Source of the DNA: Sciurus carolinensis
Lineage: Eukaryota; Chordata; Mammalia; Rodentia; Sciuridae
Assembly: GCF_902686445.1 (NCBI RefSeq)
Contig: NC_062214.1
Location: 93,290,738 to 93,354,737 of the forward strand
Length of the DNA: 64,000 nt
Direction: 5' to 3'
In this document: positions 21,401-33,450 of the stretch, one piece after another
Layout: every line of letters begins with the position of its first letter
Numbering within the stretch: the first letter of the stretch is position 1
The notes under the pieces: generated by a model
Told to the model about the DNA's origin: nothing
The model's database searches: none
What the model saw: only the letters and a program-made list of their open reading frames with translations
Position numbers and translations under genes: made by a program

Positions 21401-23284
21401 CTGCTTCCCACATGAAAACCCAGAGATATGAAATATCTCCCTGATGCATTTAGCCTTTGTTTATAGATCATTACTTTCTCAGCTGAAAGGCTAAGAATCT
21501 TAGCTTATGAGCTATTGAAAATCAATCAGGTTTTTTTTAATAGAAGCCAATGGGGAAAAAAGGATTCATATAGCCAAAGTATTTAGACTTTATATAAGTT
21601 ACACGTAAAATTACACACACATGTACACACATGCAAGCATTCGGTACTCTCCCCACTGGGTGATATGTATGCTTCCCCTTGAGTTCTTTCCGTAGCCAGT
21701 GGTTCATGACTTTATGTTTTAGTAAAGCATCTTCTGGGGTTTATCCATAGGCTTCACCTTATGTAGGAGGTGTTTCTGTAAAGCCCACCTCAGTTCAGTG
21801 TCTGTGTAGCATCACGTAATACCTATCTTGTAAAACACTCAATTTTAGTCCATCAGTGCCCTTGGATTAATGGGAAAATACCCTTTAAAGTGAGGTGTTA
21901 CACCTATTTTTTTCTGTGTGTTTCCTAATTTGAGGTCTGAGCACACCAATGTTCTTAAAGAAAGATACACTGATTTTTTTTTTTTTTCTGGGTCAAATAC
22001 TAATTGATAAAGAAAAACATTTCCATTGATATATATGAGAATAAGCTTTAACAGCCTTTTGGGGTTTGAGGAACAAGCTTAAATGTGTATCATGAACTTT
22101 ACTTCAAGCTAATGGATTATAAATCTCATTTATTCTTTTTGTTAAAAATTGCATTTTCCATAGTTTAAACATACTTTGATGTATTCATTCCCCATTGATA
22201 ACTGTGTAGTTTGTTTTCAGTTTGTGCTTTTTTATCATTAAAAATAATGTGGAGATAATAATGTGGGGATAATGATCTGTCTTTAGCGTCTGGGGCCCTC
22301 CTAGGCTCCTTCTTCTGCCGTCCTTTGATGGCCTACTGCAGAACTGCTAGGAGCTAGAAAACCAGAAGTGCAGGCTTGAGAAGATCCTCTGTAACACAGA
22401 AGTCCATAGAGGCAGTGCAGGAACCTGCAGATCAAGTGCCTGTGTATGGACACCGTGTATTATTTATGTCTTTCTCTCTTTATGTTCTCCTTTATGATAC
22501 CATTAACCCTAGGAAGGTAAAGTTCATCTCATGTTCATTTTTAAATCTTTTATAACATCTAACCTGATTGTAAAAATGCATTCATTCAAGAAACATCTAA
22601 GGCTTATGCTAAACACTTAAGAATCACGGATTAAAAGATGTGGGTTTTGGACTCAGTGAGTTACTGCTTATCACTCATCGAGTTAGCAAGAGAAGCAGGA
22701 TTTCCTTGCTCTTGTTTTCTTTCCCCATTGCTGTGCATCGTGTTCTAGAAAACGTGGGACTGGATTGGCAGTGCCTTTTGTACTAATGGGCTTATAAAAT
22801 TTTTCTTTTCTCTGGGAATACTCACAATATTAACTGCTAATGTGGAGAAGGGGGGGAAGGCATTTTCACGGTGACCTGGTCACTCACATGTTAGGAGATG
22901 ATCTACTTCATTGTGTTTTTAGCTACTTGAGAGAATCTCTGAGTCTTGTAGATGCATTTGCAACCCCTTGTTCACAGTCAGAAGAAACAGAAGCAGTGAG
23001 CAGTGAGCTGCTTTTATTACCTGGTTTCTCCCAGGCATGGACCTCATGTTTTGAAAGACTTTGCTCATCCAACTGTGTTTGTTAATGATTATTGTCCAAT
23101 TTTTGTTACTCAGACAATGTGAGATAGGGACAGTGAAAGCAGGTCCTGGCGTGGTTTCTGCCAAGAGACTGGTCAGCCTGTGCTGCTGTGGAGAAGGCAT
23201 CTATACCTTTTCTGTCAGAATTTTGAAATGCACCATCCAGTTTTTTATAGCTCATTAGTACATGGGTTCCTGAGTGGGCACTGC
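21401..23284. other. Unique, AT-rich sequence
   Basis: No gene. Includes short AC tracts (21,613-21,640), T runs, a 14-bp tandem pair with one mismatch at 22243-22270, and a possible decayed L2 at 22,490-22,670. ORFs stay below 95 codons and have no known motif. Confidence 0.45.
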
Positions 23285-23490
23285 ACCTGTGGAATAGGGC
23301 TCAGCCAACCCCAGCCCTCTGGCCAAGCCCAGCTTATCCACGGCCTATTTTTGTAAATAAAGTCTTATTGGAACATGGTCTGGGTCTGCTTTCAAATTAC
23401 AAGGGCAGAGTGAAGTCGCTCTGACAGAGACCATATGGCCTGCAGAGGCTTAACTATCTACTATCTGGTATTTTATAGAAAAAGTGTCCT
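23285..23490. mobile_element. hAT-type nonautonomous DNA transposon fragment
   Basis: Contains the unmistakable block TTTTTGTAAATAAAGTCTTATTGGAACA, then GGGTCTGCTTTCAAATTACAA, GACAGAGACCATATGGCCTGCA and ACTATCTACTATCTGGTATTTTATAGAAAAAGT. These follow the order of a widespread mammalian element whose termini read CAGGGGTCGGCAAAC. Both ends are decayed here and subfamily is not assigned. Confidence 0.75.
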
Positions 23491-24186
23491 TTCCCCATCC
23501 CTGCTGGAGTTCAGAGGAAGGTGACCCTGGGGGATGTGGGGAGGAAAAACTCTTCAAAGCCTGGGCACTGAGGGTGGGGCTCTAGAGTATTCGAGGGAAC
23601 CACAGGCAATATGCAAGCTGCTGAAAGAAAGTGGAAAGAAAGACATCACTCAGAGCCTGTCAGGGTCTTCTGGAGGGGAGAGGAGGAAGGCCCTGCAGGC
23701 TGGTAGGCTGGAGGCAAGGAGTTCCAAAGTATGTTGTGGGGCACAGTGTTGGGGAGGATTTCTTTTATTTCTGCCTTAGGCCAGGCACAGAAAGAAGTAG
23801 AAACTTGAACAGAGGAGTAGGACAGGACGGGGCCATTCCGTCCTCTCCAGCCCCCCAGGGTGCTTCTGGGGAAGCTACCAGATAAGCCACAGCTCCTGCC
23901 AGCAGTGCAGGCTTGTAAACTTTTTTCCCTTCCTTTTTATGCCTGTGGTGATAAACATATGCTTTGAAGCATGAGATTTGATTATCCTGTCTTAGTGCTT
24001 ATAAATACAAATGTGATTAATGGTCATAAAAAACAGGTTGACAGTGTAAGACTAATTCTCAGCAAAGCAGCCCGGCATGCTTCTCTGTGGAATCGCCTGC
24101 TCCTGGCAAAGGCCTGGGGGTCCCGGGGACCTTGGGCCCTTCCCTCTCCCCTGCCACCCCTCCTCCACTCTTGGTTTTTCCCTCAG
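23491..24186. other. Unique sequence, partly GC-rich
   Basis: No repeat identified. ORFs of 81-86 codons in overlapping frames are not recognised. 23,930-24,110 has a conserved look; 24,110-24,180 is C-rich and leads into the candidate acceptor at 24185-24186. Confidence 0.4.
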
Positions 24187-24265
24187 GCCTCCCCATTCTC
24201 CCTGTGGAGACTCTTCCTCCTTGATAATTAAAATTGGTGGATTTTCCCCTCAAGAGCTACCTGAG
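24187..24265 (+). other. Candidate exon with one open frame (unproven)
   Basis: A classic acceptor, TTGGTTTTTCCCTCAG, ends at 24186, and a near-perfect donor, CTGAG|GTAAGTA, follows at 24266. The 79-bp interval is open in only one of three frames (26 codons after a 1-base phase, residues such as HSPCGDSS and GGFSPQELPE); the other two frames have stops. It belongs to a 73-codon ORF (24077-24298). No protein family is recognised. The pairing of strong signals around an open frame makes it the best exon candidate in the window, but no neighbouring exon was found. Confidence 0.25.
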
Positions 24266-24939
24266 GTAAGTACCCGAGTCTCTTTGTCAGGCCATTAATA
24301 GTCCGGAACTCTGCAGAAAGGCATTTGGCCGCCTGTTCAGTTCCCGACTTGGGCCTGGCGGGCCGCCTGTACATGTTGGGGAACAACACAACCTAAATCT
24401 GGACAATTTGTATTTTAGTAGTGATGGGGATATTCTCTCTCTGCCTCTGTCATTTTGCATTAAGGACCTGCCACTAATAAAACTAATTAATAACTGCTGG
24501 CTCGATGTGGAATAGTTGGACTTCTTAAACCTGGCAGACTGCCACCGCTGCTTTTGAAAGAAGCACTTCATCTTTGTCATGGACAGGATGAATATTTCTC
24601 CACACTTCTAATTGGACAAAGTGCCTTTCAAACTCGCTGGCATTTCAGAGAGAGCAGATAAGTAGTCTGTGTGCTCTCCAGATGCAATCGCCTCTCAGCT
24701 GCCTCCCAGCCCAGGAGCTTGTCCCGGTCCCTGAGAGAAGCCAGCTCTGAGGGTTCTGAACTTTTACTTTAGTGACTCCTGAGCTCACCTTCGACCTCTG
24801 ACTCCAGGGTAAGAGAGCTTCAGGGACAAGCAGGGCACAGGAACTCAGCAGACTCACAGCATAAAGGAGTGGTTCCTGTGTTTGGAGAGCCACCAGGCCA
24901 GCTGGCAGGAGCAGTCTGTTAGTGGAAAACGCAGATTTT
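24266..24939. other. Conserved-looking noncoding block
   Basis: 24,380-24,640 is non-repetitive and homeobox-motif rich (CTAATAAAACTAATTAATAAC, TTCTAATTGGAC), with no coding frame recognised. A 121-codon minus ORF (24645-25010) is not recognised and overlaps the following MER5 element. Confidence 0.35.
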
Positions 24940-25060
24940 TCTGGGACCCTCTGCAGGCCTTGTGAGTCAGAATCCACAGGGGGAAGTCCAGACATCTGGA
25001 TTTTTAACAAGCTTCCTAGTCACTTGCAATGCACACCAGGGTTGGAGGACCACTGAGAAT
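24940..25060. mobile_element. MER5A-like hAT fragment
   Basis: GTGAGTCAGAATCCACAGGG, GACATCTGGATTTTTAACAAGCTTCCTAGTCACTTGCAATGCACACCAGGGTT-type order and an end near GGACCACTGAGAA match the right half of MER5A. The left half is missing or decayed. Confidence 0.65.
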
Positions 25061-26444
25061 CCTGATGCCTTCATTTTCTGGTATAGGTTGACATTTATTC
25101 ATTAGTCACTCAACTGGTACTTCTTTTTAAATGACCTGAGCATGCAGAGTGCTGGGCTAGGTGATGTGATCCAGGAGGACCCTGCAGTCTACTCGAAGAC
25201 CCAACTCATGTGTACATGAAAACTTAATGAGTTGAATAATTACATTCAACAAATTGTGCTCTGCAGACAATTCATGAAATGGGCAATTCTCCACCTTCGA
25301 GGAGGGGCCAGCCACAGAACACACTTTCATATTAAACACTAAGGGTTGTAATGCATTCTCCTCAGGCCTGAGGGTTGGGGGGCAACCAGTGTGGCAGTAG
25401 AGCTGGGCAGCGAAGGATGTGTAACAGTTTGTAGGGGAAAGAGGATGCAGCATTCCAGGGAAGAGAAGCAGTAGGAATGCAGATCTGGGTCTGGCATTTC
25501 CAGGTACTTGTGTAGGAAGAGCCCAGCCCGCCTCCTCCTGGTGAAGGAGGGCTCTGGTGAAGAGCTGAGATTATGCTAAACTGGAGAGGTAGGTAGGAGT
25601 GGCCTGGAGTCAGGGTCACTGGCGAGGGCTTGTCCTCCTGCAGGTGGGTGATGATGAAGATTGCACTTGAGTCCTATCTACTGGAGTGAGGAGAAGAGTG
25701 GTGTTTCAGGTTACTTCCATTACTGATCAATAGTATGATCAATAGTTGATTAATAGCAATAGGTTTTACTTAGATGTGAATCCAAGGCAATTAGATATCA
25801 ATGAATGACAAATCTCAGGTTTCTAGTTTGGAGGACCAGTAGGTTAGTGATTCAGCTCACCAAAAATTTAGAAGCCATCCTGTCTTTCCAACATCAAGGG
25901 CAATCAAGGACAGTCACTCCAATCAGAGTTGGCAGTGGTGAAATTTCTGATGAGAACATTCTGGGAAGATTTCAATTCTTTGTACTAGAGTAACTCAGTG
26001 TCAGTAGAGATCCTGCAGGTCTGGTTGCTTAAATTCATTTCCCATCCCTCTTATTGAGCATTAATGCTCACAGGGGAGGAAAAAAAAGATTGGATCAACA
26101 GGTCTGGAGGCTAAATATCATTTAGTTTGCTGCAGAAGCTCAGCGAAATCAGAGTGTCAGCAGATAATCACTTCATGCTTCATCAGTATGCCAGGGCTTC
26201 GTTCACAGAAGGACAGGAGTAAACCTACAAGCTCCCTGCCACAAGGCAGAGGACCTGTGAATGACTTTGTGGCCTTTGTTCATTTGTCCCAGGTAATACC
26301 TGTACATTCCACATTTCTACTACCTTGGAATCCTGGGTAGTAGGAGTCAGAGAATGGGAATAATAGTCTTCTTTGATGCAGCCAAATTTTATTGTATGGC
26401 TAACTGCAAGACACACTCAGGGGCTAAGTGTGTATGTCACTAAG
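25061..26444. other. Unique sequence
   Basis: No gene. A possible short antisense L2 piece lies at 25,090-25,200 (TTTATTCATTAGTCACTCAAC). It also holds the triple TGATCAATAG repeat at 25724-25756 and a 16-bp palindrome at 26055-26070. Confidence 0.45.
25724..25756. repeat. Three-copy TGATCAATAG direct repeat
   Basis: Units TGATCAATAGTA (25724-25735), TGATCAATAGT (25736-25746) and TGATTAATAG (25747-25756). Two carry ATCAATA, the core recognised by ONECUT/HNF6 and CUX-type factors; the third is ATTAATA. Spacing of 11-12 bases is close to one DNA turn. A regulatory role is only an inference. Confidence 0.8.
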
Positions 26445-26740
26445 GACATAACAATAAATAAAACAAAGCTGCTACTCTCAAGAAGCTCCTGTTGTAGTCA
26501 GGGAGATGGATGTGTACGTAGATAACTAAAATTGAGTGTTATAAGTGCTGGAACAGAATTACATATCAGATACCTAGGTCCTACAAGGCAGGAAGTGATT
26601 ACTTCTGAGGAGGAGACTCGTGTAAGGTGAGGTTGAGGGGCTTCCAGAGAGGCTTCCTGGAGGAGGTGATGTGATGCGTGAAAACTGGGAAGATGACTGG
26701 ACATTGTTCCAGCCCGAGAAGGAAAGGAAGTCTGAGGGAA
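26445..26740 (-). repeat. L2 LINE 3' region
   Basis: Antisense L2: GGACATAACAATAAATAAAACAAAG, CTCTCAAGAAGCTCCTGTTGTAGTCAGGGAGA, GTGTTATAAGTGCTGGAACAG, GGGGCTTCCAGAGAGGCTTCCTGGAGGAGGTGATGTGA, then ATTGTTCCAGCCCGAGAAGG. All are in consensus order. Confidence 0.85.
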
Positions 26741-27429
26741 GAGTATGGGGAAGTTCGAACAGCTTTTGTGTCTTCGTGTTCAGTCTGTAAGGGCAGCGTG
26801 CTGTGTTGGATGCCACAAAGAGATGGCGACGGGGTTGCAAACACTACGCCTGTGCTTTGACTTAGGGAGCAGGAAGATGAAATGCAGCAGAATGCATATA
26901 GCTCATCCTTGGTGCGTTGCTAACATGGGCTGTTAGAGCGGGTGGTGGAGGTGGGAACTGGGCTTCAGTGAGAGGGGTCTGTGTCAGTTCCACCCTAGAT
27001 GAAGAGGGGCTCACTGTCTTGGGACACTGGGGTGTGAGCCAAGCACTGAGAGGCCTACACTTCTCTGTGAATTCCTAGGTTGGACAGGACTGGCCAGCCA
27101 TGTGTGCCTGACATGGTTGCAGGGATGAGAGGCGTGAAGAGGGTGGGGACGTGGGTCTATGGATTATAACTCATTCATTCATTTGGCAGAGGTTTTTACT
27201 GAGCACTCACTTTGTGAAGAAACAGGCCTAGGTGTTCTTCACAGTGATAATGATTCCTCTGACTTTCTGCCATTAAAAGTTACCCTTTTTAAAAACATAG
27301 ATACACCAATAATTCAAATAAAGAGAAAACAGAGCTCATGCAAACTGTTTTGAAAGAAAGCAGGATAAGGGGTTGAGAGAAGGGCAAGGCCTTCGGCTCT
27401 GTTTCCTGCCCATCCACGAGCCACTTATT
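26741..27429. other. Unique sequence with a short L2 piece
   Basis: An antisense L2 tail fragment is at about 27164-27260 (TTCATTCATTTGGCAGAGGTTTTTACTGAGCACTCACTTTG). The rest shows no repeat or gene. Confidence 0.5.
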
Positions 27430-27990
27430 TTCTCTGTAAATTTTGAAATGATTTTAGACTTGTAATGAAGTGCTGTAGCTGTACAAAGAGTGCTGCATAT
27501 TCCTTACCCAACTTCCCCCAAAGTCAGCATCCCCCATAACCATGGGTACAGACATCAAAGCTCAGTATTGCCACCGTGCCACTACTGAAACTGTAGACCT
27601 CACTTAATCTCACCCATCTTTTCACCAACATCTGTTTTCTGCTCCAGACTCCAATCCGAGATTCCACATTGCATTTAGTTGTCTTATCTATCTAAGTCTC
27701 CTCCAACCTATGACAGTTCCTCGACTTTCCTTGTTTGTCATAACCCAGACCCTCGTGAAGAGCACTAGCCAGGTGCCTCATAGAAGTACCCCCACCTCAT
27801 TATCTGGTGTTTTCTTCTTGTTAAACAGAGGCCATGGATTTTTGAAAGAATACCACAGAAACGAAGTACCCTTTGTAAACCATCATATCATTTGTACTTC
27901 ATGTCACATCAGTCTGTCCCACATCTGGTAACATGGACCTCAATCCCCCACTTAAGGTAGTGTTTGTTGGACTTCTCTATTAAAAAGTCA
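27430..27990 (-). repeat. Ancient L1M LINE 3' region
   Basis: Antisense L1 3' UTR-type sequence: CCTTACCCAACTTCCCCCAAAGTCAGCATC, CCATAACCATGG, TCTGCTCCAGACTCCAATCCGAGATTCCACATTGCATTTAGTTGTC, AAGTCTCCTCCAACCTATGACAGTTCCTCGACTTTCCTTG, GGATTTTTGAAAGAATACCACAGA, and a decayed end. Long, well-ordered matches. Confidence 0.85.
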
Positions 27991-29544
27991 CTGTCCTTTT
28001 GTAATCAAGAGATACACTGGGGAGACATAGCAAGGCTAGGAAATGTCCCTCTTCTCCTTAAACTCACGCATGGGCCACTTTGCAAGTGCCTGGGCTCAGG
28101 CTCACCCTGACCCACCCCCCGAGCCCTCCCAGGAGCAGCATTCTTGCTTCATTGCCATGCTGTCTTCCGTCTTCCCGAAGATGGCTCCAGGGAATACTCA
28201 CATACACCATGGATGCTCCCGGGGTGACGGTGGCAGGTGTAAAGCATTACTTTTATTTATATAGAGAGGAAATGGTGCTCAGGGCTAACAATTTGTCCAA
28301 ACACATGTTTCCAAATGAGTATCTATACTGCTCTGCTTTGGAAACAGCACTGAGCCAGGGGAGGGAAGACCTGAGAACTGGTTGGTTCCTGACAAGGCTG
28401 AGCTGTGAATTTGAGTTCACATAAAAGGGATTTGAGTTCTCTGGACTTCAGTTTTCCTAAAGTGACAGGGTTAGATTAGTCAATTCCTGGGATGATTTTT
28501 AGCTTTCTGGTTCCATCGTGAGATTCCCCCCTGGGCTAAGACTCTACCTTTAATGAGGAAAACTGTTATAATAGGGTAAAGAAACGAGATTGGAAGAGTT
28601 ATCTGGGTGTTATATGACCTTGGAGTCTTTCATAATTGAGACATCTGATAAGGGCGGTTTGAAATCAGTGTAATGAATGAGAAATAAATTGCTATTTTCA
28701 AAGTCTGACAAAAGGGTACACATCCAATTATGCTGGATGGTTGTAAGGATGGACAAGCTCTTTATGCCTCAAGACCTTTCCTTTCCATAGCTTTTCATGA
28801 GATTAGATTGCCTTTAGTTACCCGATCTCACATCTTCACTTGAGTGCCACTAATATTTCCTCCTTCTGCTGGAGTATACAGACATCTCTCTCATGTTAGA
28901 TTCAGGGCAACATCTGAATCCTTACCATATGACCATATTTTTCAAGCTGAACATGGAAGTGACTTACTTTACCTATTTCTTTGAGAGAGCTAATACTTGG
29001 CATGCAAATTCTTCCTCTGCTCTGCTAATGAAAATGCTTATTCTTTGCTGATGGGCATGTCACTTTAAAGGTGGCAACAAAGTCTGATTGATTCTGGAAC
29101 GTGAATTTCCAACCTTCTCTGATATTGCATAAGCATTCCAGATTGTCGCATTGTACCCCTCTTCCAGTCCTTTTCTGCTAATAGACTTATTCACTTTAGT
29201 ATACTTTTTGTGCCATGTGAGTTTTTACCTATATCTAATTTATCATTTGAAATCCTTGCCTGTGCCATTTGCAATTTGTAGTCTTTCAAAAGGATGAAAG
29301 GAGACAAATGTTTTTCTAGGAGATAGGTTTTTTGGGGGGCCCTGAGTGAACTGCCCTTCATTCTCAGACATGGCAGGACTAACCAATGCTAGGACACTAA
29401 TGCTGGGTGTTCAGTGGGGCAGTAAACAAATGGAATGCCATGGCCCCCTTAGTATACCATTGCCTTGGACTTAATTCTGGTGATGGTCTTATGCATGTTT
29501 CTATAAGGCGATTGACTAGAGTTGGTGTAGCTATTCATAATATT
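27991..29544. other. Unique sequence
   Basis: No gene recognised; ORFs up to 114 codons (28080-28424) have no familiar motif. A weak MIR-like piece may lie at 28,370-28,500. Confidence 0.45.
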
Positions 29545-29780
29545 CCCCATGTTTTGTCACTGTGCTAGGTACTAAGCCACGAAGGGGACAAGGTATGACC
29601 CTGCCTTCAAGACCCTCATGGTTTACACAAATAATTTCAACAGAATTTGTTGCAGGTTGTCAGATCTGGGTGCAGTGTGTGCAGGTAAGACAGAGGAAGG
29701 AGTTTTTAATATCTGGAAAAGAAGAATTCAGAGAGATCTTTTGGAGCCAGTGTCTAGAGTACACTTTGCAAGATGAATGA
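29545..29780 (-). repeat. L2 LINE 3' region
   Basis: Antisense L2: TGTGCTAGGTACTAAGCCACGAAGG, CTGCCTTCAAGACCCTCATGGTTTACA, then a decayed segment with GTAAGACAGAGGAAGGAG and CAGAGAGATCTTTTGGAGCC. Confidence 0.65.
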
Positions 29781-30042
29781 AACATTACAAGGAAGAAAAT
29801 CAGAAGAAAAGATGTGAGCACTATGGCCATGGGATACAGGTGAGATGATTGTGGGGTTATAGACTGAGCCGTGTAGGATGGTGCAGAGTTTAATTAGCTT
29901 GTGTTAAATCTCAACCCATATTTTAGAAGGATATGCCCTCTGAATTCATACAAGGTATTATTTCTCTGGAAAGGGAAAGAAGTGGTGATAGAATGGATAG
30001 GAAACCATTGATAATCAGAACCTATCACACCAATACTAGTGT

Positions 30043-30513
30043 CACTGATTGTCACACTTTTTCGTGTCAGGACTCCTTTATGTGCTTAAAAATTGTTGAG
30101 GACCTTACAGAGCTTTTGTTTATGTGAATTATGTTTATTGATATTTTCCATCTTAAAACTGAAAAAGGAGGAAATTTTTTAAATATATGTATTTAAAAAT
30201 CAGAAACCCACTGCATTCTTACATAAATAACATATTGCAAAAAAAGTAACTATTTTCCAAAGCAAATACAGAAGAGTGGCATTCTTTTTTATTTTTGCAA
30301 ACCTCCTTTATGTCTGACTTAATAGAAGACAGCTGGATCCTTGACTCTGCTTCTATGTTCAATCTGTTGTGATATCACACATCATGCAGCCTCTGGAAAA
30401 CTTTACTTCTTGTGATAAGTATTTTTATAAAAATAGTTTTGACCTCACGGGTTCTCTTGCAAGAGTCTTGGAGACCCCCAAGGGACTATGAGCCACCCTT
30501 GTGGGAACTGCTG
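30043..30513. mobile_element. hAT-Charlie-type DNA transposon
   Basis: About 470 bp. The left end CACTGATTGTCACACTTTTT resembles the hAT-Charlie terminus CAGTGGTTCTCAAAC. Internal blocks in order: TTTATGTGCTTAAAAATTGTTGAGGACC, GAGCTTTTGTTTATGTG, AAATAACATATTGCAAAAAAAGTAACTATTTTCCAAA, AGAGTGGCATTCTTTTTTATTTTTGCAAA, CTTAATAGAAGACAGCTGGAT, TGTTGTGATATCACACATCATG, ATAGTTTTGACCTC and a CCCCCAAGGGACT region near a decayed right end. No transposase ORF remains. Confidence 0.8.
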
Positions 30514-32484
30514 TGCAAAAGGCTACGTACCCTTGCTCTCCATGGAGCAGAGGTATTGAAACCTGGAGATGGCTTGAAAAGAACCCAGGGAGTCAGGTGC
30601 ATGGCCTGATGACCTCTTGTGTATATTATACTCCTAGAAATAAGTCCACAATAGTTCATGTGACTATTTAGGTTTGAATTCATTTAAGGAAAAAAAAAAC
30701 TGCACATGTTAAGATTTTTTTTGTACCAAAGGAAAACTATGTAAATGATAAGGGTGAGGCAAAAATATTAAGCAATGGGTTAGCTGAACCAAAACGCCTT
30801 CATCCCATTAGAAGATGTCTTGAAGGTTGCACAGAGCATACATGCTTCCCTATTCAAGGACTGTGTCATTAGATAGTTCTGTTTGTTGAACAGGTGTGTC
30901 TTGGTAGGTTATTGTTTCTCAGTTACGTGAAGGTTTGTTTTCCATCTTGACTAATTTTAATTAATTTACCAACTGTTTTTTTCCTAGCTAGATTTGTTCA
31001 TGTATATTGGAAAAATGGCATCTTTTATAGTTTATTTATTTTTTTATATAGAAGCATTTTGAAATGATGAATGTATTTTAGAATTACATTTATCAAAATA
31101 TCAAAAAGCTTTTTCTCTGATACTTTAGAAGCATTTTAATAGGCCCAGTACTACCAATATTTCCCAATATCCATAAAACAAATGGGTATGAGTATTCTGG
31201 ATAAAATTGATATATTTATCCAGTCTCTTCAGCTCATAAAATGAAATTTGATCACTTTCAGATTGTATTTTGAAATATTTAGGGCAACCGTATTCAAAAT
31301 GTTTTAAAAGTTAACTGGGGGAAAAAGATGAAAGATTTTTAATTTCCTTAGACTCAAATAATTCATGTTGAAAGCTTCTGTGTTCAGTTTTCCCAGCCTT
31401 CTGTTGGTTGGTGTGGGATTTTTCTTGGCTTTGGATTGAATATTTTGTGTCACTTTAGGAAACTCAGGATGTATCTAATGTTTAAAGTAATAACCCAGAT
31501 TTATAGTTGCATGGATTTAGAATCAAAGGATTTTGAAAAACACACATTAGTTCATTGCTCTTTTATTTTTTCATGCCATTAACAGAGAATCGGAGTGTTT
31601 TGACACACTCTCCAGTAGAGCACTTGAAGTCTGTCTTAAGGCTAAGAATAAGAAAATGCAAGAAAGAGTGTTTCCCTCCCTTCTTCATTGTTCCTTTCTC
31701 CTTTCCCTCAGGTTTGCCTTTCTTTCTTGTTTTCATTTTTTAAAAAGTATCTTTATGCTGCACGCCCCTGCCCTGCCCGTATTTGCAATACTTAAATGCC
31801 TACTAAAGTGTAAAAGCAGTTGAGTGATGGGATGGGCCTTGGTGTTGACAACATATTTTTCACATCGTTGTGAACATGTGTACAACCACACATTAGTCTC
31901 GGGTTCACTTATTTGTAATACTAATTCAGTGATTTATGAGTTCCCCTTTCAAAACAAAATCTGGAGTGTGTAGCCCACACAAATTACAAACACATTTGAA
32001 GATGTAAAACATCTAGGGTTAAAAGCCCATGCTCCTCAGTATTTTTCAAAACAGATTTCTGGGAACATAAGTCCCCACTTATCCACTTTTCTGATTGTGT
32101 TTTCCTCCAGTTCCCCTTGGTTTCACTTGGGTTCTCTAACTTAGTTCTCTTCTCTGCTGGAAGCAGACTTACTTGTGCATGCTGGAGAGTTCTAGATCTA
32201 AACATCAGAACTCCTGTAATTTCACAGAAGGCCTATTATAAACACTGAAGGGCCCTTCCTGTTCTTTAAATCTTCAACTGCTGATGTCCATCTAAAGCTG
32301 ACCAACACTGCTCCCTTCTTTACCTATGGGAGCAGGCGTTCAATAATGTGGGGTGAGGAATATTCCAGAGGCTGGTAACATGCTAATGAGAGGTCAAGAT
32401 ATAAAGCATGTACATTCACATGAAAACCTTTGTACCTCCTGATAGTGTATGAATGCCAGCCATTACTTCAGTAATGGTAATAAT
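30514..32484. other. AT-rich unique sequence
   Basis: No gene. Several A/T runs (30,690; 30,715; 31,040). No recognisable family over nearly 2 kb; very old decayed LINE sequence is possible. Confidence 0.45.
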
Positions 32485-32650
32485 AGCCATTTTTATAAAT
32501 GTTTACCGTTTGTCAGACATCATATGAGGTACTTTATATGTATCATCTCATTTAATTCTGAATCACACAACTAGTAAGGTAAATACTGGGTTTTTTTTTC
32601 CATTTCACAGATGAGAAAAACTGAAGCTTGCCCACATTCCCAGGGCTTAG
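32485..32650 (-). repeat. MIR SINE
   Basis: Antisense MIR: TTTACCGTTTGTCAGACATC, GAGGTACTTTATATGTATCATCTCATTTAATTCT, CCATTTCACAGATGAGAAAAACTGAAGC. A run of nine T (32,591-32,599) interrupts the middle. Confidence 0.85.
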
Positions 32651-33329
32651 TGAATAGGCATTTAAGTAGTTGACAGAAATATTTTATTTGTGCAGATTGG
32701 CTCACTGAAAAGGCTGATTGATACACAGGAGACTGAACCTACTGTCTGAAAATGAAGTGATTCCCCCTGCTGCTTTCATTTGGGAGACCAGGTTCTGATT
32801 TTTATCCATGCAAAACTGAATAAGATAGAAACCATACCTGTATTGGCAGAGTTCATAACTTTAATGGTAGTAGGATACATGCAGAAGGAACACCTAACAA
32901 CAGTCTGACTATCTACCAAGAAGAGAAGGTTTAAACAGGTTGTATAACACACTGGTACTGTGGTGTGTTGGGCAGCATTTACTAAAGAAGAACTAGGTTT
33001 GTTTACCTGGAAATATATTCAACACAGGTTAAGTGATAAAATTTTTTAAGTAAGTAAATGTACATTCCATTTTTATAAAAGGAAGACTATCTTCATATGT
33101 TTGTAGGCATGTGTATGAATTTAGGAAATACATGATGATATTCATACCAAACAATGGATTTGGTGATCTTTGGGGGCAGATGCCTGGAGTTAGAGATAGA
33201 AGGAGACTTGCTTTTCACTATATATGCACTGTATGTCCATTAATGTTTCACTACTACAATGATCTTATTATGTTATTCAATATAAAAATTAAAAAAAAAA
33301 AAGATGAGCCTTACTCAGAGCAAGAAACA
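32651..33329. other. Unique sequence
   Basis: No gene. Ends in an A-rich run at about 33,287-33,302. The preceding 33,000-33,290 could be a decayed LINE tail; family not assigned. Confidence 0.4.
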
Positions 33330-33450
33330 TGAGTCAGAGTCTTAGCTTAGTGCTCATTACCTGCATGACCTGGGCAAGCAGCTTCTCTATGCCTCAATTT
33401 CCCCACCTTTAAAATGAAAGAATGAAAAGATGGGGTGGATATCTCTCAGT
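33330..33450 (+). repeat. MIR SINE fragment
   Basis: GTCTTAGCTTAGTGCTCATTACCTGCATGACCTGGGCAAGCAGCTTCTCTATGCCTCAATTTCCCCACC follows MIR order (described here by blocks: TGCATGACCTGGGCAAG, TGCCTCAATTTCC). Confidence 0.75.

Noticed and set aside
22871..22883. GTGACCTGGTCAC palindrome
   Set aside because: Six-base arms with a one-base centre are expected many times by chance in 64 kb.
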